A stretch of DNA of 64,000 bases from Parabacteroides faecis. Its GTDB lineage: Bacteria > Bacteroidota > Bacteroidia > Bacteroidales > Tannerellaceae. Below the pieces are notes generated by a model that worked only from the letters and a program-made list of their open reading frames with translations, searched no databases and was not told the origin of the DNA. Positions 43,553-53,504 of the stretch are shown here, in pieces. The stretch's first letter is position 1. The number at the start of each line of letters is the position of its first letter. The stretch is from the NCBI RefSeq assembly GCF_014647375.1, contig NZ_BMPB01000001.1, positions 186,001-250,000 on the forward strand, read 5' to 3'. The translations under genes and the position numbers were made by a program.

Positions 43553-46500
43553 TTAGAATTGTACGCTCAAACCAAATGTGAATGTACGCGGATAGGGGTA
43601 ACGGCCGCCGTCGAAACCGGTTTGCAGGACTGCTGCATTGCCGACTTCCGGATCGCCGAATTTATTATAGCCGGAGAAGCATGCAAGGTTCTCGACAGAG
43701 GCGAAGATACGTGCATTGTCCATGCGGAGCGGCTGCAACCAACGTTTCGGGAAGGTATAACCGATCTGGATGTTCGCTATTTTCAGGAAATCACCTTTCT
43801 TCACGTAGGCATCGGAGGCTTTCATGTTTGTATTGTTATCATTCATTGTCATGCGCGGATACATCGTATTCGTGTTCGATTCGCTCCAGGCATTGTTGAT
43901 GTATTCTTTCAATGTGTTCTGTACACCACCGCCCGTCTTATACAATTGCGTCATTTTCATGGCGGCATACGAGTTGATCTTCATACCGGCAACACCGTAC
44001 ATGTAGATCATGGCGTCCCAGTTCTTCCAGCTGGCATTCAGGGTGAGGCCATAGTTCAGCTTCGGGAAACCGTTCCCCAATACTTTCTGGTCGTCACCGT
44101 CGATATGACCATCGCCGTTCAGGTCTTTGTATTTAAAATCGCCCACGGTGGTAGCATTTACCTGGTAAGCGTCGTATCCGTTCTCCTTTGCCAGGGCATT
44201 CGCAGCATCTACTTCGGCCTGGTTCTGGAAGATACCTTCCACTACATAACCGTAATAGGAACCGACTGCGTGACCTTCCATCGTTACAGAGTGGTTAGTC
44301 CAGTTATCGCCGTCGTCGGTGATCAAATCGCCGTTCGCATCGAGGTTGTTGTAGATAGGGTCGCCCACTTCGATTACTTTGTTCTTCAACGTAGAGCCGG
44401 TCAGTGTAGCACCGAGGTTCCAGTCGCCGAAACGTTTGTTATAGGACACACTGAACTCGAATCCTTTGTTCTGGATATGTCCGGCGTTGGTATAAACCTG
44501 TCCGTGTCCGGTAGACGGGCGCATGTTGCGATAAAGCAGAAGGTCTTTGGAGTCACGGATGAAATAATCCATCGTAATGTTCAGGTCGTTGTTAAGCAAG
44601 CCCAGGTCGAGACCGATATTTGTCTGTGTATTCGTTTCCCATTTCAGGTTGGTGTCGATTTCTTTCAGTTGGGCGAAGCCGACTACCTTGTTATAGTTGG
44701 AAGATGAACCGCCTAATTGTCCCCAGTCGTAAGCAATGCGGTTGGAAGAGAGTTGGGCAACGGAAAGGCTGGTCGCACTGCCTGCATTACCGGTTTGTCC
44801 CCAACCGAAACGTAGCTTCATGTTGCTGAATATATCCAGATTCTTGATAAAGTCTTCTTCAGACAGACGCCATGCCAAAGCGGCAGAAGGGAAAGTACCC
44901 CAACGGTTACCCGATCCGAAGTTGGATGAACCGTCACGACGTACGGTAGCGGTAACGATATAACGGTCCATCAGGGTGTACATGGCACGGCCGTACCAGG
45001 AGATGTAACGCGTCTTCAGATTATAACCGCCGTCGCCGATGCGTGAAGTCTGGTCGCTGGTCAACGACATCTGGCGATAAGTGTCTGCCAGGAAATTGCT
45101 TGCATTGGAAGAGACCCAATGGCCCCAGTAATTGGTGACCGAATTACCTGCCATGACCGTCAGGTTATGGATATCGTTCTTCCAGTTATAGGTGAAATAG
45201 CTTTCGATCTCGATATTATTATCCTGCGACTGGTTCATCCAGAAGGAGTTGGTCTGTGCTGCGGTGATGCTTCGCGGATTGACGACATTGAAACCGCTTC
45301 CGTCTACTGTCGAAAGCGTATAGGAGCCGATCGTACGGAATTGCAATCCCTTGAACAGATTCAGGTTCAGATAGGCACTGCCGACAAATTTGTTTTCATA
45401 GGTAGGGGTCTTATCTTCTTCCATCTTGGCGGCATAGGGGTTATCCTGACCTTTCTGGATATCGCCTTCACCGCTGATCTGCATGAAAGCGTTGTAAGTT
45501 CCGTCTGCATTGGCGCGCCAGTCGTTGCTGATGAACTGGCCGGTGGTTTCATCCACATAATCCATAGTCGGAGTCAATGTCGCATAGCTGCGGAGGTTTC
45601 CGCCTCCCACCTTTTCAGAATGAACGAAAGCGACGTTACCGCCTACTTCGATAAAGTCTTTTACCTTGTGAGTTACATTGGCACGGGCCGTCAGACGGGA
45701 GAAGTTGGAATCCAGTATCACGCCGTCGTTATTCAGGTAACCGACCGAGAAAGTCGATTGTGTCTTATCGTTGCCACCGGAAACGGATAGCATGTAATTC
45801 TGCTGCAAAGCGGTACGGGTCATAACGTCCTGCCAGTCGATGGTGCGCAGGCGGCCTGCATAGTCTGCACCGAAGGCTTTGTTCTGGATAGAGGCGGCAT
45901 CGTTGGCACGTCCCTGGCGAACAGAGTAGGCAAAAAGGTCGGCATCGGCTACGTCCAGCTTACCGGTCATGTTCTGGATACCGAAGTTTGCAGAGAAGTT
46001 GAGTTGGGTTGCCCCTTTCACCCCTTTCTTCGTCGTGATCATAACGACACCGTTCGCACCACGGGCACCGTAGATAGCGGTGGCGGAAGCGTCTTTCAGG
46101 ACTTCGATGCTTTCCACATCGGCTGGATTTACAAAGTTGGCATTACTGCCGACCTGTACTCCGTCGACTACATACAACGGATCGGCCGAGCCGTTCACCG
46201 TCGCGACACCACGGATACGGATTGTCGCCGTCCCTTCCGGGTCACCCGAGTTCTTGGAAACCATCACACCGGCGGCAGAGCCCTGCAACCCTTGCGCGAG
46301 GTTCAGCGGATTACGTTTCATCATCTGTTCCTTGTCGACCGAAACAACGGAACCGGAAATGTCGCTTTTCTTGATCGTACCGTAACCGACAACGACTACT
46401 TCGTCGATCATCTCGGAGTCTTCTTTTAATATTATATTATAAGAAGTCTTCTGGGTTACTTTAAAACTTTGAGGATTATAACCGATATAGGAGACTTTCA

Positions 46501-46777
46501 CCTCAGCGCCTTCCGGAACTTCCAGTTCGTACTTGCCATCCATATCACTGATTATACCGATCGTTGTACCGACTACAGCAATGTTCGCCCCGATAATTGG
46601 TTCGCCCTTCTCATCTGTAATGATACCAGAGATTTTTTTCGACTGCTGCATAGCAGTTGTGCTTGCCGGATTCACATCACCGTTATCTACTGCCGCATGG
46701 GCAACAAGACCGGTACTAAATAAGAATGCAAATCCCAAAGACTTCAGCGTCAACAAAATTTTAACGTGTTTATTCAT
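43553..46777 (-). CDS. SusC-like TonB-dependent glycan importer
   Basis: A 1074-residue SusC/RagA-family receptor that imports oligosaccharides through the outer membrane using TonB energy. It has a signal peptide (to about residue 29), a CarboxypepD_reg-like domain (about 48-130, GIITDEKGEPIIGANI) and the TonB-box region DEVVVVGYGTIKKSD. The plug follows with LQGSAAGVMVSKNSG and YVVDGVQVG, then the barrel ending FTFGLSVQF. A -7 box stands about 42 bases before the ATG. It pairs with the SusD gene downstream and sits directly behind the GH74 gene. Confidence 0.96.
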   Translation of the reverse strand: MNKHVKILLTLKSLGFAFLFSTGLVAHAAVDNGDVNPASTTAMQQSKKISGIITDEKGEPIIGANIAVVGTTIGIISDMDGKYELEVPEGAEVKVSYIGYNPQSFKVTQKTSYNIILKEDSEMIDEVVVVGYGTIKKSDISGSVVSVDKEQMMKRNPLNLAQGLQGSAAGVMVSKNSGDPEGTATIRIRGVATVNGSADPLYVVDGVQVGSNANFVNPADVESIEVLKDASATAIYGARGANGVVMITTKKGVKGATQLNFSANFGIQNMTGKLDVADADLFAYSVRQGRANDAASIQNKAFGADYAGRLRTIDWQDVMTRTALQQNYMLSVSGGNDKTQSTFSVGYLNNDGVILDSNFSRLTARANVTHKVKDFIEVGGNVAFVHSEKVGGGNLRSYATLTPTMDYVDETTGQFISNDWRANADGTYNAFMQISGEGDIQKGQDNPYAAKMEEDKTPTYENKFVGSAYLNLNLFKGLQFRTIGSYTLSTVDGSGFNVVNPRSITAAQTNSFWMNQSQDNNIEIESYFTYNWKNDIHNLTVMAGNSVTNYWGHWVSSNASNFLADTYRQMSLTSDQTSRIGDGGYNLKTRYISWYGRAMYTLMDRYIVTATVRRDGSSNFGSGNRWGTFPSAALAWRLSEEDFIKNLDIFSNMKLRFGWGQTGNAGSATSLSVAQLSSNRIAYDWGQLGGSSSNYNKVVGFAQLKEIDTNLKWETNTQTNIGLDLGLLNNDLNITMDYFIRDSKDLLLYRNMRPSTGHGQVYTNAGHIQNKGFEFSVSYNKRFGDWNLGATLTGSTLKNKVIEVGDPIYNNLDANGDLITDDGDNWTNHSVTMEGHAVGSYYGYVVEGIFQNQAEVDAANALAKENGYDAYQVNATTVGDFKYKDLNGDGHIDGDDQKVLGNGFPKLNYGLTLNASWKNWDAMIYMYGVAGMKINSYAAMKMTQLYKTGGGVQNTLKEYINNAWSESNTNTMYPRMTMNDNNTNMKASDAYVKKGDFLKIANIQIGYTFPKRWLQPLRMDNARIFASVENLACFSGYNKFGDPEVGNAAVLQTGFDGGRYPYPRTFTFGLSVQF

Positions 46778-46818
46778 ACTGAATTGATTTAAAGTAAAAA
46801 ATAAATTTTTAACTGAAA

Positions 46819-46826
46819 CAAAATTA
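46819..46826 (-). promoter_or_regulatory. -7 box of the susCD unit
   Basis: The minus strand reads TAATTTTG, an exact TAnnTTTG element about 42 bases upstream of the susC ATG. The -33 region (TTC or CTT) is weak, as expected for an activator-dependent promoter. Upstream, TTTACCG and TTTTACCC (about 46868-46885, minus strand) could be activator contacts. Confidence 0.55.
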
Positions 46827-46912
46827 GTTCATGTACCTCTAACACGAAGGAAATAATGTTTCACGATGCGGGTAAAACGGTAAATGAAGAGGGATAAATT
46901 GTGTTTTTTATG

Positions 46913-46933
46913 GGGGAATTTTGTTCATTCCCC
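46913..46933. other. Hairpin between the GH74 gene and susC
   Basis: GGGGAAT (46913-46919) pairs with ATTCCCC (46927-46933) around a seven-base loop. In the minus (operon) direction it is followed by A-rich, not U-rich, sequence, so it is more likely an mRNA processing or stabilising stem than a terminator. The rest of the 213-base gap holds only the susC promoter region. Confidence 0.45.
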
Positions 46934-46990
46934 TGTTTTTACCTCCATCATTAGTGGAAAAACACATAGATTTATCAATCTGATATATAG

Positions 46991-49258
46991 CTAATAAGGG
47001 TCGGCATAAACAATTCCGCGCCCATGCGAACCGACGTATACTCTCCCATATCTTTTCGGATCTCCGGAGATCTGCAACACCAATCCGTATTGGTGGTCAT
47101 CATCATTGATACGTACCCAGCTGCGGGCGGCATCGTCGGAACGGAAAAAGCCGGATACTCCGTTCACGATCCCTGCCAGATATAATGACGGATAATCCGA
47201 ACCGGGCGCGGCTTTTCCAAAACCGAAAGCGTAGATGCGACGCACCTTATCCAGGGGTACGAATGCTTCTCCGGAAAGACCATGATATAGGCCGTCAAAA
47301 GCGGCAATCCATAAGTCGCCTTCCTTTCCCGGCGTAGCATACACACGGTCCTGTCCTCCCCGGCGATCACCACGGGCATTGCGTGCCTTACTGTCGAATG
47401 GGGTAAAAGGCAATGGGTGGGACCGGAAACTGACACCGCCATCCATACTTTCATATAAAACAGCGGCAGAAAGATCGAGAGCGTAAAAACGTTTCGGATT
47501 GACACGGTCGGCAATCACACGGAGATTCTCTGGGATTCCCTCTGCAGTCGACCAGGTTACCCCCCGGTCATTCGTATAATAGACAGGCATGCGGTCGGGT
47601 GTCCATATCCAGGTTCGTCCGTCAGAAGAAACAGCGACATGTCCATTTTGAGCTTTTTCCTGAGGCAGGGAAACCGACTCCAGCCAACTCTTTCCCCCAT
47701 CCATCGAATAGGCTAACGGCTTGCCTTCAGGGTGATGATGCGAAACAGTCCCCACACGGACAACCAGATCCGGTTGATCTTCTGCCCCGGTAATACCGGT
47801 CGTATTGGAATAATAGGGATCGGCATGGCTACCGGACGGAACGGGACGATCCAAATCCAAATGGGTAAAGCCGCCATAGTCACCTATCGCACTGATCAGT
47901 TGCGCACCCTGTTTCGGGCTGTATAATTCCAAAGGAACAGTTTCCTCTATCCCCGTACTCATCACTTGCCACTGTGTCGGTTCTTTTTTATCCATATTAC
48001 CGAGATTGAATGTCTCCCAACCGCCATATCCGGTTGTAAACAGGGCATGATCGGGATCAAACGGGTCTATTTCAATATCGAACATCCAATGTAATGGGGT
48101 AAACTCCACATAAGGAGCTTTGCCATAATCGAAGCGGGCACCTCCTGCAAAGACCGGCTTCCAGGTTTTACCGCCATCGGTAGTCCGGTAAATATCATCT
48201 TCCGCATACGAACCGGCGACCGGACGGTTGAAGGTACTGACAATAAGATGCTTCGGATTCTGCCGGTCGACAGACACTGCGGCATATCCAAAAGCAGCCC
48301 CTTTATCCGGATCAGCCTTTACCGGAGAAATATCCTGCCATTTTTCACTACGAGGATCATATTTCCAGACCGCCCCGTCATTCATCCGCATCGGGCCGGG
48401 ATTACTGCCATACGTAATATACAGATAGCCGTCTTCTGAAAGGGTTGCCTGAGTAGGTCGGTACTGTACCGGCTGTCCCGCAAGTGGCCGCCAGCTTTCT
48501 CCATAATCATGGCTGACAAAGAAATTATCACGATCTTTTAGCGAAACACCGATATACAAAGTCGAACAACCTTTACCGGCTGTGCCGCCCGATGGATTAA
48601 ACAAAACTAAATTAATACCGCAACCACGATCCTGCATCCACGGATTACCTCCTTCGGGAATAACTTCCGCCACATCCGGGAATGAACAGACCTGTTGCCA
48701 GCTTCTTCCCCGGTCTGCTGAACGCCAAAGACCATCCAGACGGGTACCCAGATAGATTATATCGCTATTCAAAGGGTCTACCATCATGCGTTCGCCATTA
48801 CCACGGCCATTTTCATTTCCTCCCATGGTAAAAGGCATGTCAGTACGGGTAAAAGTACGTCCGCCGTCATTTGAACAAAGGACAGCGCCGTTCGTACTAC
48901 GGGTATAGGTTCCGCATGAAAGATAAACGGTTTGAGGATCATTGGGATCGACCGCAATACTCTCCACACCGACCAGATTGTTATCGTCATAAGTGATCCA
49001 GTCGAGCATAGAAACCCACTGTTGCGTTTCTTTATCCCAACGATAGGCACCCCCCATATCGGTACGGCAATAGCGTACATCTTTTTCCTTCGGATGAAAA
49101 ACAATCCCGTCTACAAATCCTCCGCCTACGATCTGAACACTTTTCCAGCGATAGTGTTCCACAGGAACGGAAGGGCGAAGCGATTGGGCAATAATTCCCT
49201 GGCTGCCCATTGACAAAAGAATCAGAAGTCCTGTAATGGTCATTGAAATGGCTTTCAT
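46991..49258 (-). CDS. GH74 xyloglucanase-type enzyme
   Basis: A 755-residue exported GH74 protein (signal peptide ending GIIAQ) made of two seven-bladed propellers. The N-terminus matches characterised GH74 enzymes closely: YRWKSVQIVGGGFVDGIVFHP, then CRTDMGGAYRWD with the first catalytic Asp. Asp-box/BNR-like turns recur (SNDGGRTFTRT, SADRGRSWQQV, TTDGGKTWKPV, TNDRGVTWSTA). GH74 enzymes are almost all xyloglucan-specific, either endo-acting or releasing units from the reducing end. This gene is the best single clue to the PUL's substrate. There is no lipobox, which argues against simple surface anchoring. It starts 19 bases after the HTCS gene. Confidence 0.92.
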   Translation of the reverse strand: MKAISMTITGLLILLSMGSQGIIAQSLRPSVPVEHYRWKSVQIVGGGFVDGIVFHPKEKDVRYCRTDMGGAYRWDKETQQWVSMLDWITYDDNNLVGVESIAVDPNDPQTVYLSCGTYTRSTNGAVLCSNDGGRTFTRTDMPFTMGGNENGRGNGERMMVDPLNSDIIYLGTRLDGLWRSADRGRSWQQVCSFPDVAEVIPEGGNPWMQDRGCGINLVLFNPSGGTAGKGCSTLYIGVSLKDRDNFFVSHDYGESWRPLAGQPVQYRPTQATLSEDGYLYITYGSNPGPMRMNDGAVWKYDPRSEKWQDISPVKADPDKGAAFGYAAVSVDRQNPKHLIVSTFNRPVAGSYAEDDIYRTTDGGKTWKPVFAGGARFDYGKAPYVEFTPLHWMFDIEIDPFDPDHALFTTGYGGWETFNLGNMDKKEPTQWQVMSTGIEETVPLELYSPKQGAQLISAIGDYGGFTHLDLDRPVPSGSHADPYYSNTTGITGAEDQPDLVVRVGTVSHHHPEGKPLAYSMDGGKSWLESVSLPQEKAQNGHVAVSSDGRTWIWTPDRMPVYYTNDRGVTWSTAEGIPENLRVIADRVNPKRFYALDLSAAVLYESMDGGVSFRSHPLPFTPFDSKARNARGDRRGGQDRVYATPGKEGDLWIAAFDGLYHGLSGEAFVPLDKVRRIYAFGFGKAAPGSDYPSLYLAGIVNGVSGFFRSDDAARSWVRINDDDHQYGLVLQISGDPKRYGRVYVGSHGRGIVYADPY

Positions 49259-49277
49259 GGTAATTGTATATTAATGG

Positions 49278-52200
49278 TTACTCTCTTTTCATGTAGTCGG
49301 ACGGCAACGTCCCGAATTCATCTTTGAAATATTTACGGAATAATTTGATGTCGTTGAAACCGACCTCACTGGCAACCTCGTTGATACGCATCTGACTTTT
49401 CTCCAGCAATTGCGCTGCCCGTTTCATACGGATTGCACGAATCAGTTCGACCGGTGTTTTACCCGTTATCGAAAGTGTTTTCTTATAAAAGTTCACACGG
49501 CTCATCCCCATCTCCCGGCTCAACCGCTCGACAGAAAGTTCCGGATTAGCTATTTGTTCTTCGATATAGGCTATCGCTTTCCGCATCAGCTGCTCATCCA
49601 TCGAACTGATCGGGATATCGGCCAATTGAATACCAGTTTGCGATGATTGCATGAACTGCTTCTGCAACCGTTTCTTCATTTCTACCAGATGCTGTATCTT
49701 CAGAATCAACATATCCATATTGAACGGTTTGCCGATATAATCGTCGGCTCCTGCTTCCAGACCGGTCATTTTACTCTCTTCTGCCGATTTCGCCGTTAAA
49801 AGAATTACCGGAATATGAGATGTACGGATATCCTGTTTGATTCGTTTACACAAAACGATCCCATCCGTTACCGGCATCATCACATCGCTGACTACCATAT
49901 CCGGAAGTTCTGCCAGAATAACTTTCCAGGCCTGTTCACCGTCATCAGCCGTAAAGACATGGTACAAGCCACTCAAACTCAACTTCATGAATTCACGGAA
50001 ATCAGCATTATCATCGACAATGAGTAAAGTCGGTTTATTCGGTTCCGTACGCATCTCCGTATTTTCTTGCTGTGCCTGTCCGAGTATTTCGTTTTCTTCC
50101 CATATTCCTGTCCTTTCCCCGACTCCGGTCGTATCCGATTTATCCGGCGAAGAGATAATCTCCTGTATCTCCGGAAGTTCGATCGGAAGCGATACCGTAA
50201 ACGTACTTCCTTTTCCAACCTGGCTCCTAACGGAAATCGCCCCGTTATGCAACTTGACAAACTCACGGCATAAATGTAATCCGATGCCTGTTCCAACCAC
50301 CGTTCCGGATTTATCTTCCGACGGTATCTGATAGAAGCGATTGAAGATCAGATCGTATTTATCTTCTTCAATCCCTATTCCCGTATCAATGACCTGGATC
50401 AATAACATGCTTTTTCCTTCCTCATCCTGCTGCATGCTCAGGTTAACAGATATCTCCCCTCCTTCAGGTGTGAACTTGAAAGCGTTACTTAATAAATTGG
50501 ATACGATCTTAAAAACCTTATCCGTATCGAATTTCATGACCAACGAAGGGAAGGAAGTCGTATACGAAAAACGAATATTCTTTTTCTCCGACAGTTCCTT
50601 AAATGAATAAGTAATATTCCTGACAAACAACACGATATCTCCGGAGGATAAAAGCAACTGGACACCCTGCACATCGATCTTCCTGAAATCGAGTAACTGG
50701 TTTACCAAACGTAATAACTGGTTCGCATTCTGGTAGATCAACTTCAGTATCATCTGATTCTCCGGGTTACTTTCGCTCTTCATCAGCTTCTCTATCGGTG
50801 TAATGATCAGGGATAAAGGCGTACGGAACTCATGGCTGACATTGGTGAAGAAGCGTAATTTCATCTCATCCATCTCATGAAGCTGGTTGGCCCGTATCCG
50901 TTCCTGTTCTTTCTCGAATTTACGCTTCTGAATATGAAGAATACCCCGGATAATGGCGAACACGATAATGGCAGCCAGGATACAATATAAAAAGATCGCC
51001 CAGTTGGTCGCCCAGAAAGGAGGCATGATCGTTATCTTTAGTTTTATCGGCTCCTGCCCCCAAACACCGTCATTATTTTCTGCTTTCAACAGAAAGGTAT
51101 AGGTTCCGGGAGAAAGATTGGTATAAGTAATATTCCGGTTTACCGCATCGATGGTAGCCCATTTTTTGTCGAAGCCTTCCATTATATACGAAAAGCGGTT
51201 CTTCTCCGGAAGAAAATAGCTAAGAGCCGCGATATTCAAAGAAAAACTACGTTCATCATATTGCAACGACAACTCGTTGCAATAGCTGATATCATCCTGC
51301 AGGATGATACGCCCGTTATAGGGCTGTCCGGGCAAAATCTGATCATTCTGTACCAGGAAACCCGTAACGGCAACTGCCGGAGGATAGAAATTATATTTTA
51401 TCCGGGAAGGATTAAAAACCGTCAGTCCGTTCGTTCCTCCGAAGATCAGTTCTCCTGAAGCAGAGCGGCATACACTGTTCCGGTTAAAAACACGACCCTG
51501 CACACCCTCATTCTCATAATAAGTGACACAATTAAACCGATATGTTCCGTCCTTCTTATAATGTGGGGTTAGCTGGAGTAAACCGTTCTTCGTCCCAAGC
51601 CACAAAACATAAGTATCATCTTCCCGGATAGACATAATATCGTTGTCAGGCAAACCATTCGTTTTATCCAGTTGATATAGTTTATCGTGGGAAGGGTCAT
51701 AAACGGTCAGCCCGTTATTACTGCCGATCCACAACAGATTACGGCTATCCCGGTAAACTGTATTGATCGCTTTATCATTGAACACTTTCCCCCTGTTCAT
51801 CTCCCCTTTAAAAGAAGATACACGCCCGCTTTTCGTATCGAGCATATTCACACCCAACGAGGTACCTATCAGTAATTCATCCTTATTACCTTTGGATATG
51901 GAATAAATATAATCGGAGCCCAATGGATTCTCCGGGTCGCCCGAATGGAAATGTGACCATTCCCCCGTCTTCAGCTCCAGACAATCCATACCTCCTCCCA
52001 GCGTGCCGATCCAAAGATTGCCGACCTCATCTGCATAAAGACTGTAGACACTGTTATTCGATAACTCTTTCAAACTGTCGGTCTGAGGACGGTAATGTTT
52101 AAAACGGTTCCCGTCAAAACAATCCAGTCCACCGACATAAGTACCTATCCAGAGATTACCGCTGGCATCATTTTCCAGACAAACAACAATGTTACTGCTG

Positions 52201-53420
52201 ATACTCGACGGATCAGCCGGATCATGGCGATACTTCCGGTATTGTCCGGTTGTCCGGTTATAATATAACAATCCGTTCCCGTTAGTCCCGATCCACAAAT
52301 TCCCGGAACGATCTTCCAGGACGCAATTACAGTCATTGATCTCCGCATCCTCAGCCTCCATAACCGGATAACGGAGCGAACGGAACTTAAAGATACTTTC
52401 ATGATAATAGTTGATACCGTTCTTGTAAGTACCTGTCCAGATAATCCCTGTATCATCCTTATATAAACTGATCACACTGTTTTGACTGATACTCCGCAGG
52501 TCGAACGGGTTATTCTTCAGGTAACGGATCGTTTCCGTCTTCTTGTCCAGCAGATTCAGGCCACCATGATCGGCAGCAATCCAGATCACGCCTTCCGAAT
52601 CTTCCTCCACTCCCCGTATCAGCGAAGAATTCAGGGGAAGAGGAGAAGAAGTATTATATTGTTTCCACCTGCCATTCCGCGGAGTGAAACGGTACAATCC
52701 CCCATAACTTTCCGGATCCGGATAAACCCAGATCTCATTATCACTATCTACGAACAGCATGAATCGTCTGGCCTTACACGCCTTTTTCAGATGGTCGTTC
52801 TTCAAGATGGACTTTCCCTGCTGCAAATCGATCATCTCGATCACACCGGACGTATGGATCACATACAGGATCTCTCCCTTCTGATATACATCGCACACCT
52901 GCCCTTCCGACGGATCAACCGGATAAACAACCGCTTTTCCGGTAGAATAATCATAGGCATACAATTGATTATCTGAAGTACTGAAAATCAATTGCAGGTC
53001 TTTCCCTTGAAAGACACCTGATATATTAGCTGGCAAACCCAATTCTTTCCGGGCCTCTTCCAATGTCAGAAATATATTTTTAACCGGATTATAGACTCCA
53101 ACCTTTCCGTCTTCATAAGAGATCCACAGATTTCTGTCTGCCGTTTCCGTGATCTGGGTCACATAAGCTTCCGAAAATAGCGCACCGTCCACTTCATGCC
53201 GGAAGGCGCGGAACTCATAGCCGTCGAAACGGCTCAGTCCCGAACTCGAACCAAACCACATAAATCCTTTCCGGTCTTTATAGATACAGGTCACTTCATT
53301 AGACGATAACCCGTTGTTTACATCCAGACGGTTAAACAGGATTTTATTCTCTACCCCTTGTACGAGAGTAACCGTACAGAGTAAACAAACAATAATATAT
53401 ATAAATCGCGTTCTATTCAT
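49278..53420 (-). CDS. Hybrid two-component system regulator (HTCS) of the PUL
   Basis: A 1380-residue one-protein signalling system in the inner membrane. After the signal peptide come about 14 periplasmic propeller repeats (GNLWIGTYVGGLDCFD-type) and a Y_Y_Y domain (near 700-790). A transmembrane helix (about 805-825) leads to the HisKA domain with the His of FFTNVSHEFRTPLS, an ATPase domain with DTGIGI and GTGIGLHLC, and a receiver (LLIVDDNADFREF, SDVMMPVTDG). A C-terminal AraC-type helix-turn-helix follows (AQLLEKSQMRINEVASEVG). Such proteins bind an oligosaccharide in the periplasm and activate their PUL. It is divergent from porX, and its promoter overlaps a perfect palindrome. Confidence 0.96.
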   Translation of the reverse strand: MNRTRFIYIIVCLLCTVTLVQGVENKILFNRLDVNNGLSSNEVTCIYKDRKGFMWFGSSSGLSRFDGYEFRAFRHEVDGALFSEAYVTQITETADRNLWISYEDGKVGVYNPVKNIFLTLEEARKELGLPANISGVFQGKDLQLIFSTSDNQLYAYDYSTGKAVVYPVDPSEGQVCDVYQKGEILYVIHTSGVIEMIDLQQGKSILKNDHLKKACKARRFMLFVDSDNEIWVYPDPESYGGLYRFTPRNGRWKQYNTSSPLPLNSSLIRGVEEDSEGVIWIAADHGGLNLLDKKTETIRYLKNNPFDLRSISQNSVISLYKDDTGIIWTGTYKNGINYYHESIFKFRSLRYPVMEAEDAEINDCNCVLEDRSGNLWIGTNGNGLLYYNRTTGQYRKYRHDPADPSSISSNIVVCLENDASGNLWIGTYVGGLDCFDGNRFKHYRPQTDSLKELSNNSVYSLYADEVGNLWIGTLGGGMDCLELKTGEWSHFHSGDPENPLGSDYIYSISKGNKDELLIGTSLGVNMLDTKSGRVSSFKGEMNRGKVFNDKAINTVYRDSRNLLWIGSNNGLTVYDPSHDKLYQLDKTNGLPDNDIMSIREDDTYVLWLGTKNGLLQLTPHYKKDGTYRFNCVTYYENEGVQGRVFNRNSVCRSASGELIFGGTNGLTVFNPSRIKYNFYPPAVAVTGFLVQNDQILPGQPYNGRIILQDDISYCNELSLQYDERSFSLNIAALSYFLPEKNRFSYIMEGFDKKWATIDAVNRNITYTNLSPGTYTFLLKAENNDGVWGQEPIKLKITIMPPFWATNWAIFLYCILAAIIVFAIIRGILHIQKRKFEKEQERIRANQLHEMDEMKLRFFTNVSHEFRTPLSLIITPIEKLMKSESNPENQMILKLIYQNANQLLRLVNQLLDFRKIDVQGVQLLLSSGDIVLFVRNITYSFKELSEKKNIRFSYTTSFPSLVMKFDTDKVFKIVSNLLSNAFKFTPEGGEISVNLSMQQDEEGKSMLLIQVIDTGIGIEEDKYDLIFNRFYQIPSEDKSGTVVGTGIGLHLCREFVKLHNGAISVRSQVGKGSTFTVSLPIELPEIQEIISSPDKSDTTGVGERTGIWEENEILGQAQQENTEMRTEPNKPTLLIVDDNADFREFMKLSLSGLYHVFTADDGEQAWKVILAELPDMVVSDVMMPVTDGIVLCKRIKQDIRTSHIPVILLTAKSAEESKMTGLEAGADDYIGKPFNMDMLILKIQHLVEMKKRLQKQFMQSSQTGIQLADIPISSMDEQLMRKAIAYIEEQIANPELSVERLSREMGMSRVNFYKKTLSITGKTPVELIRAIRMKRAAQLLEKSQMRINEVASEVGFNDIKLFRKYFKDEFGTLPSDYMKRE

Positions 53421-53474
53421 ACAACAGTAATAGACTAATCGGTTTCATATCCTTTATCCCTGATAACAGGTTTA

Positions 53475-53482
53475 CAAACTTA
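53475..53482 (-). promoter_or_regulatory. -7 box of the HTCS gene
   Basis: The minus strand reads TAAGTTTG, an exact TAnnTTTG element 55 bases upstream of the HTCS ATG. The -33 position falls inside the palindrome at 53491-53504 and reads TGT instead of TTG. Confidence 0.55.
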
Positions 53483-53490
53483 TCATTTTT

Positions 53491-53504
53491 TGTCTGTACA
53501 GACA
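53491..53504. promoter_or_regulatory. Perfect 14-bp palindrome at the HTCS promoter
   Basis: TGTCTGTACAGACA is its own reverse complement and covers the -33 region of the HTCS promoter, a typical operator position. Around it, TTATCCCTGATA (53454-53465) and its reverse complement (53553-53564) form a second, wider inverted repeat. The 303-base intergenic region otherwise contains only the two divergent promoters. Confidence 0.5.

Noticed and set aside
43559-44707. 382-codon ORF antisense to susC
   Set aside because: It is a shadow of the susC reading frame with no start signals; the susC protein is complete and recognisable.
46913-46933. Terminator between the GH74 gene and susC
   Set aside because: The hairpin is followed by A-rich rather than U-rich RNA in the direction of transcription, so it is listed only as a stem.
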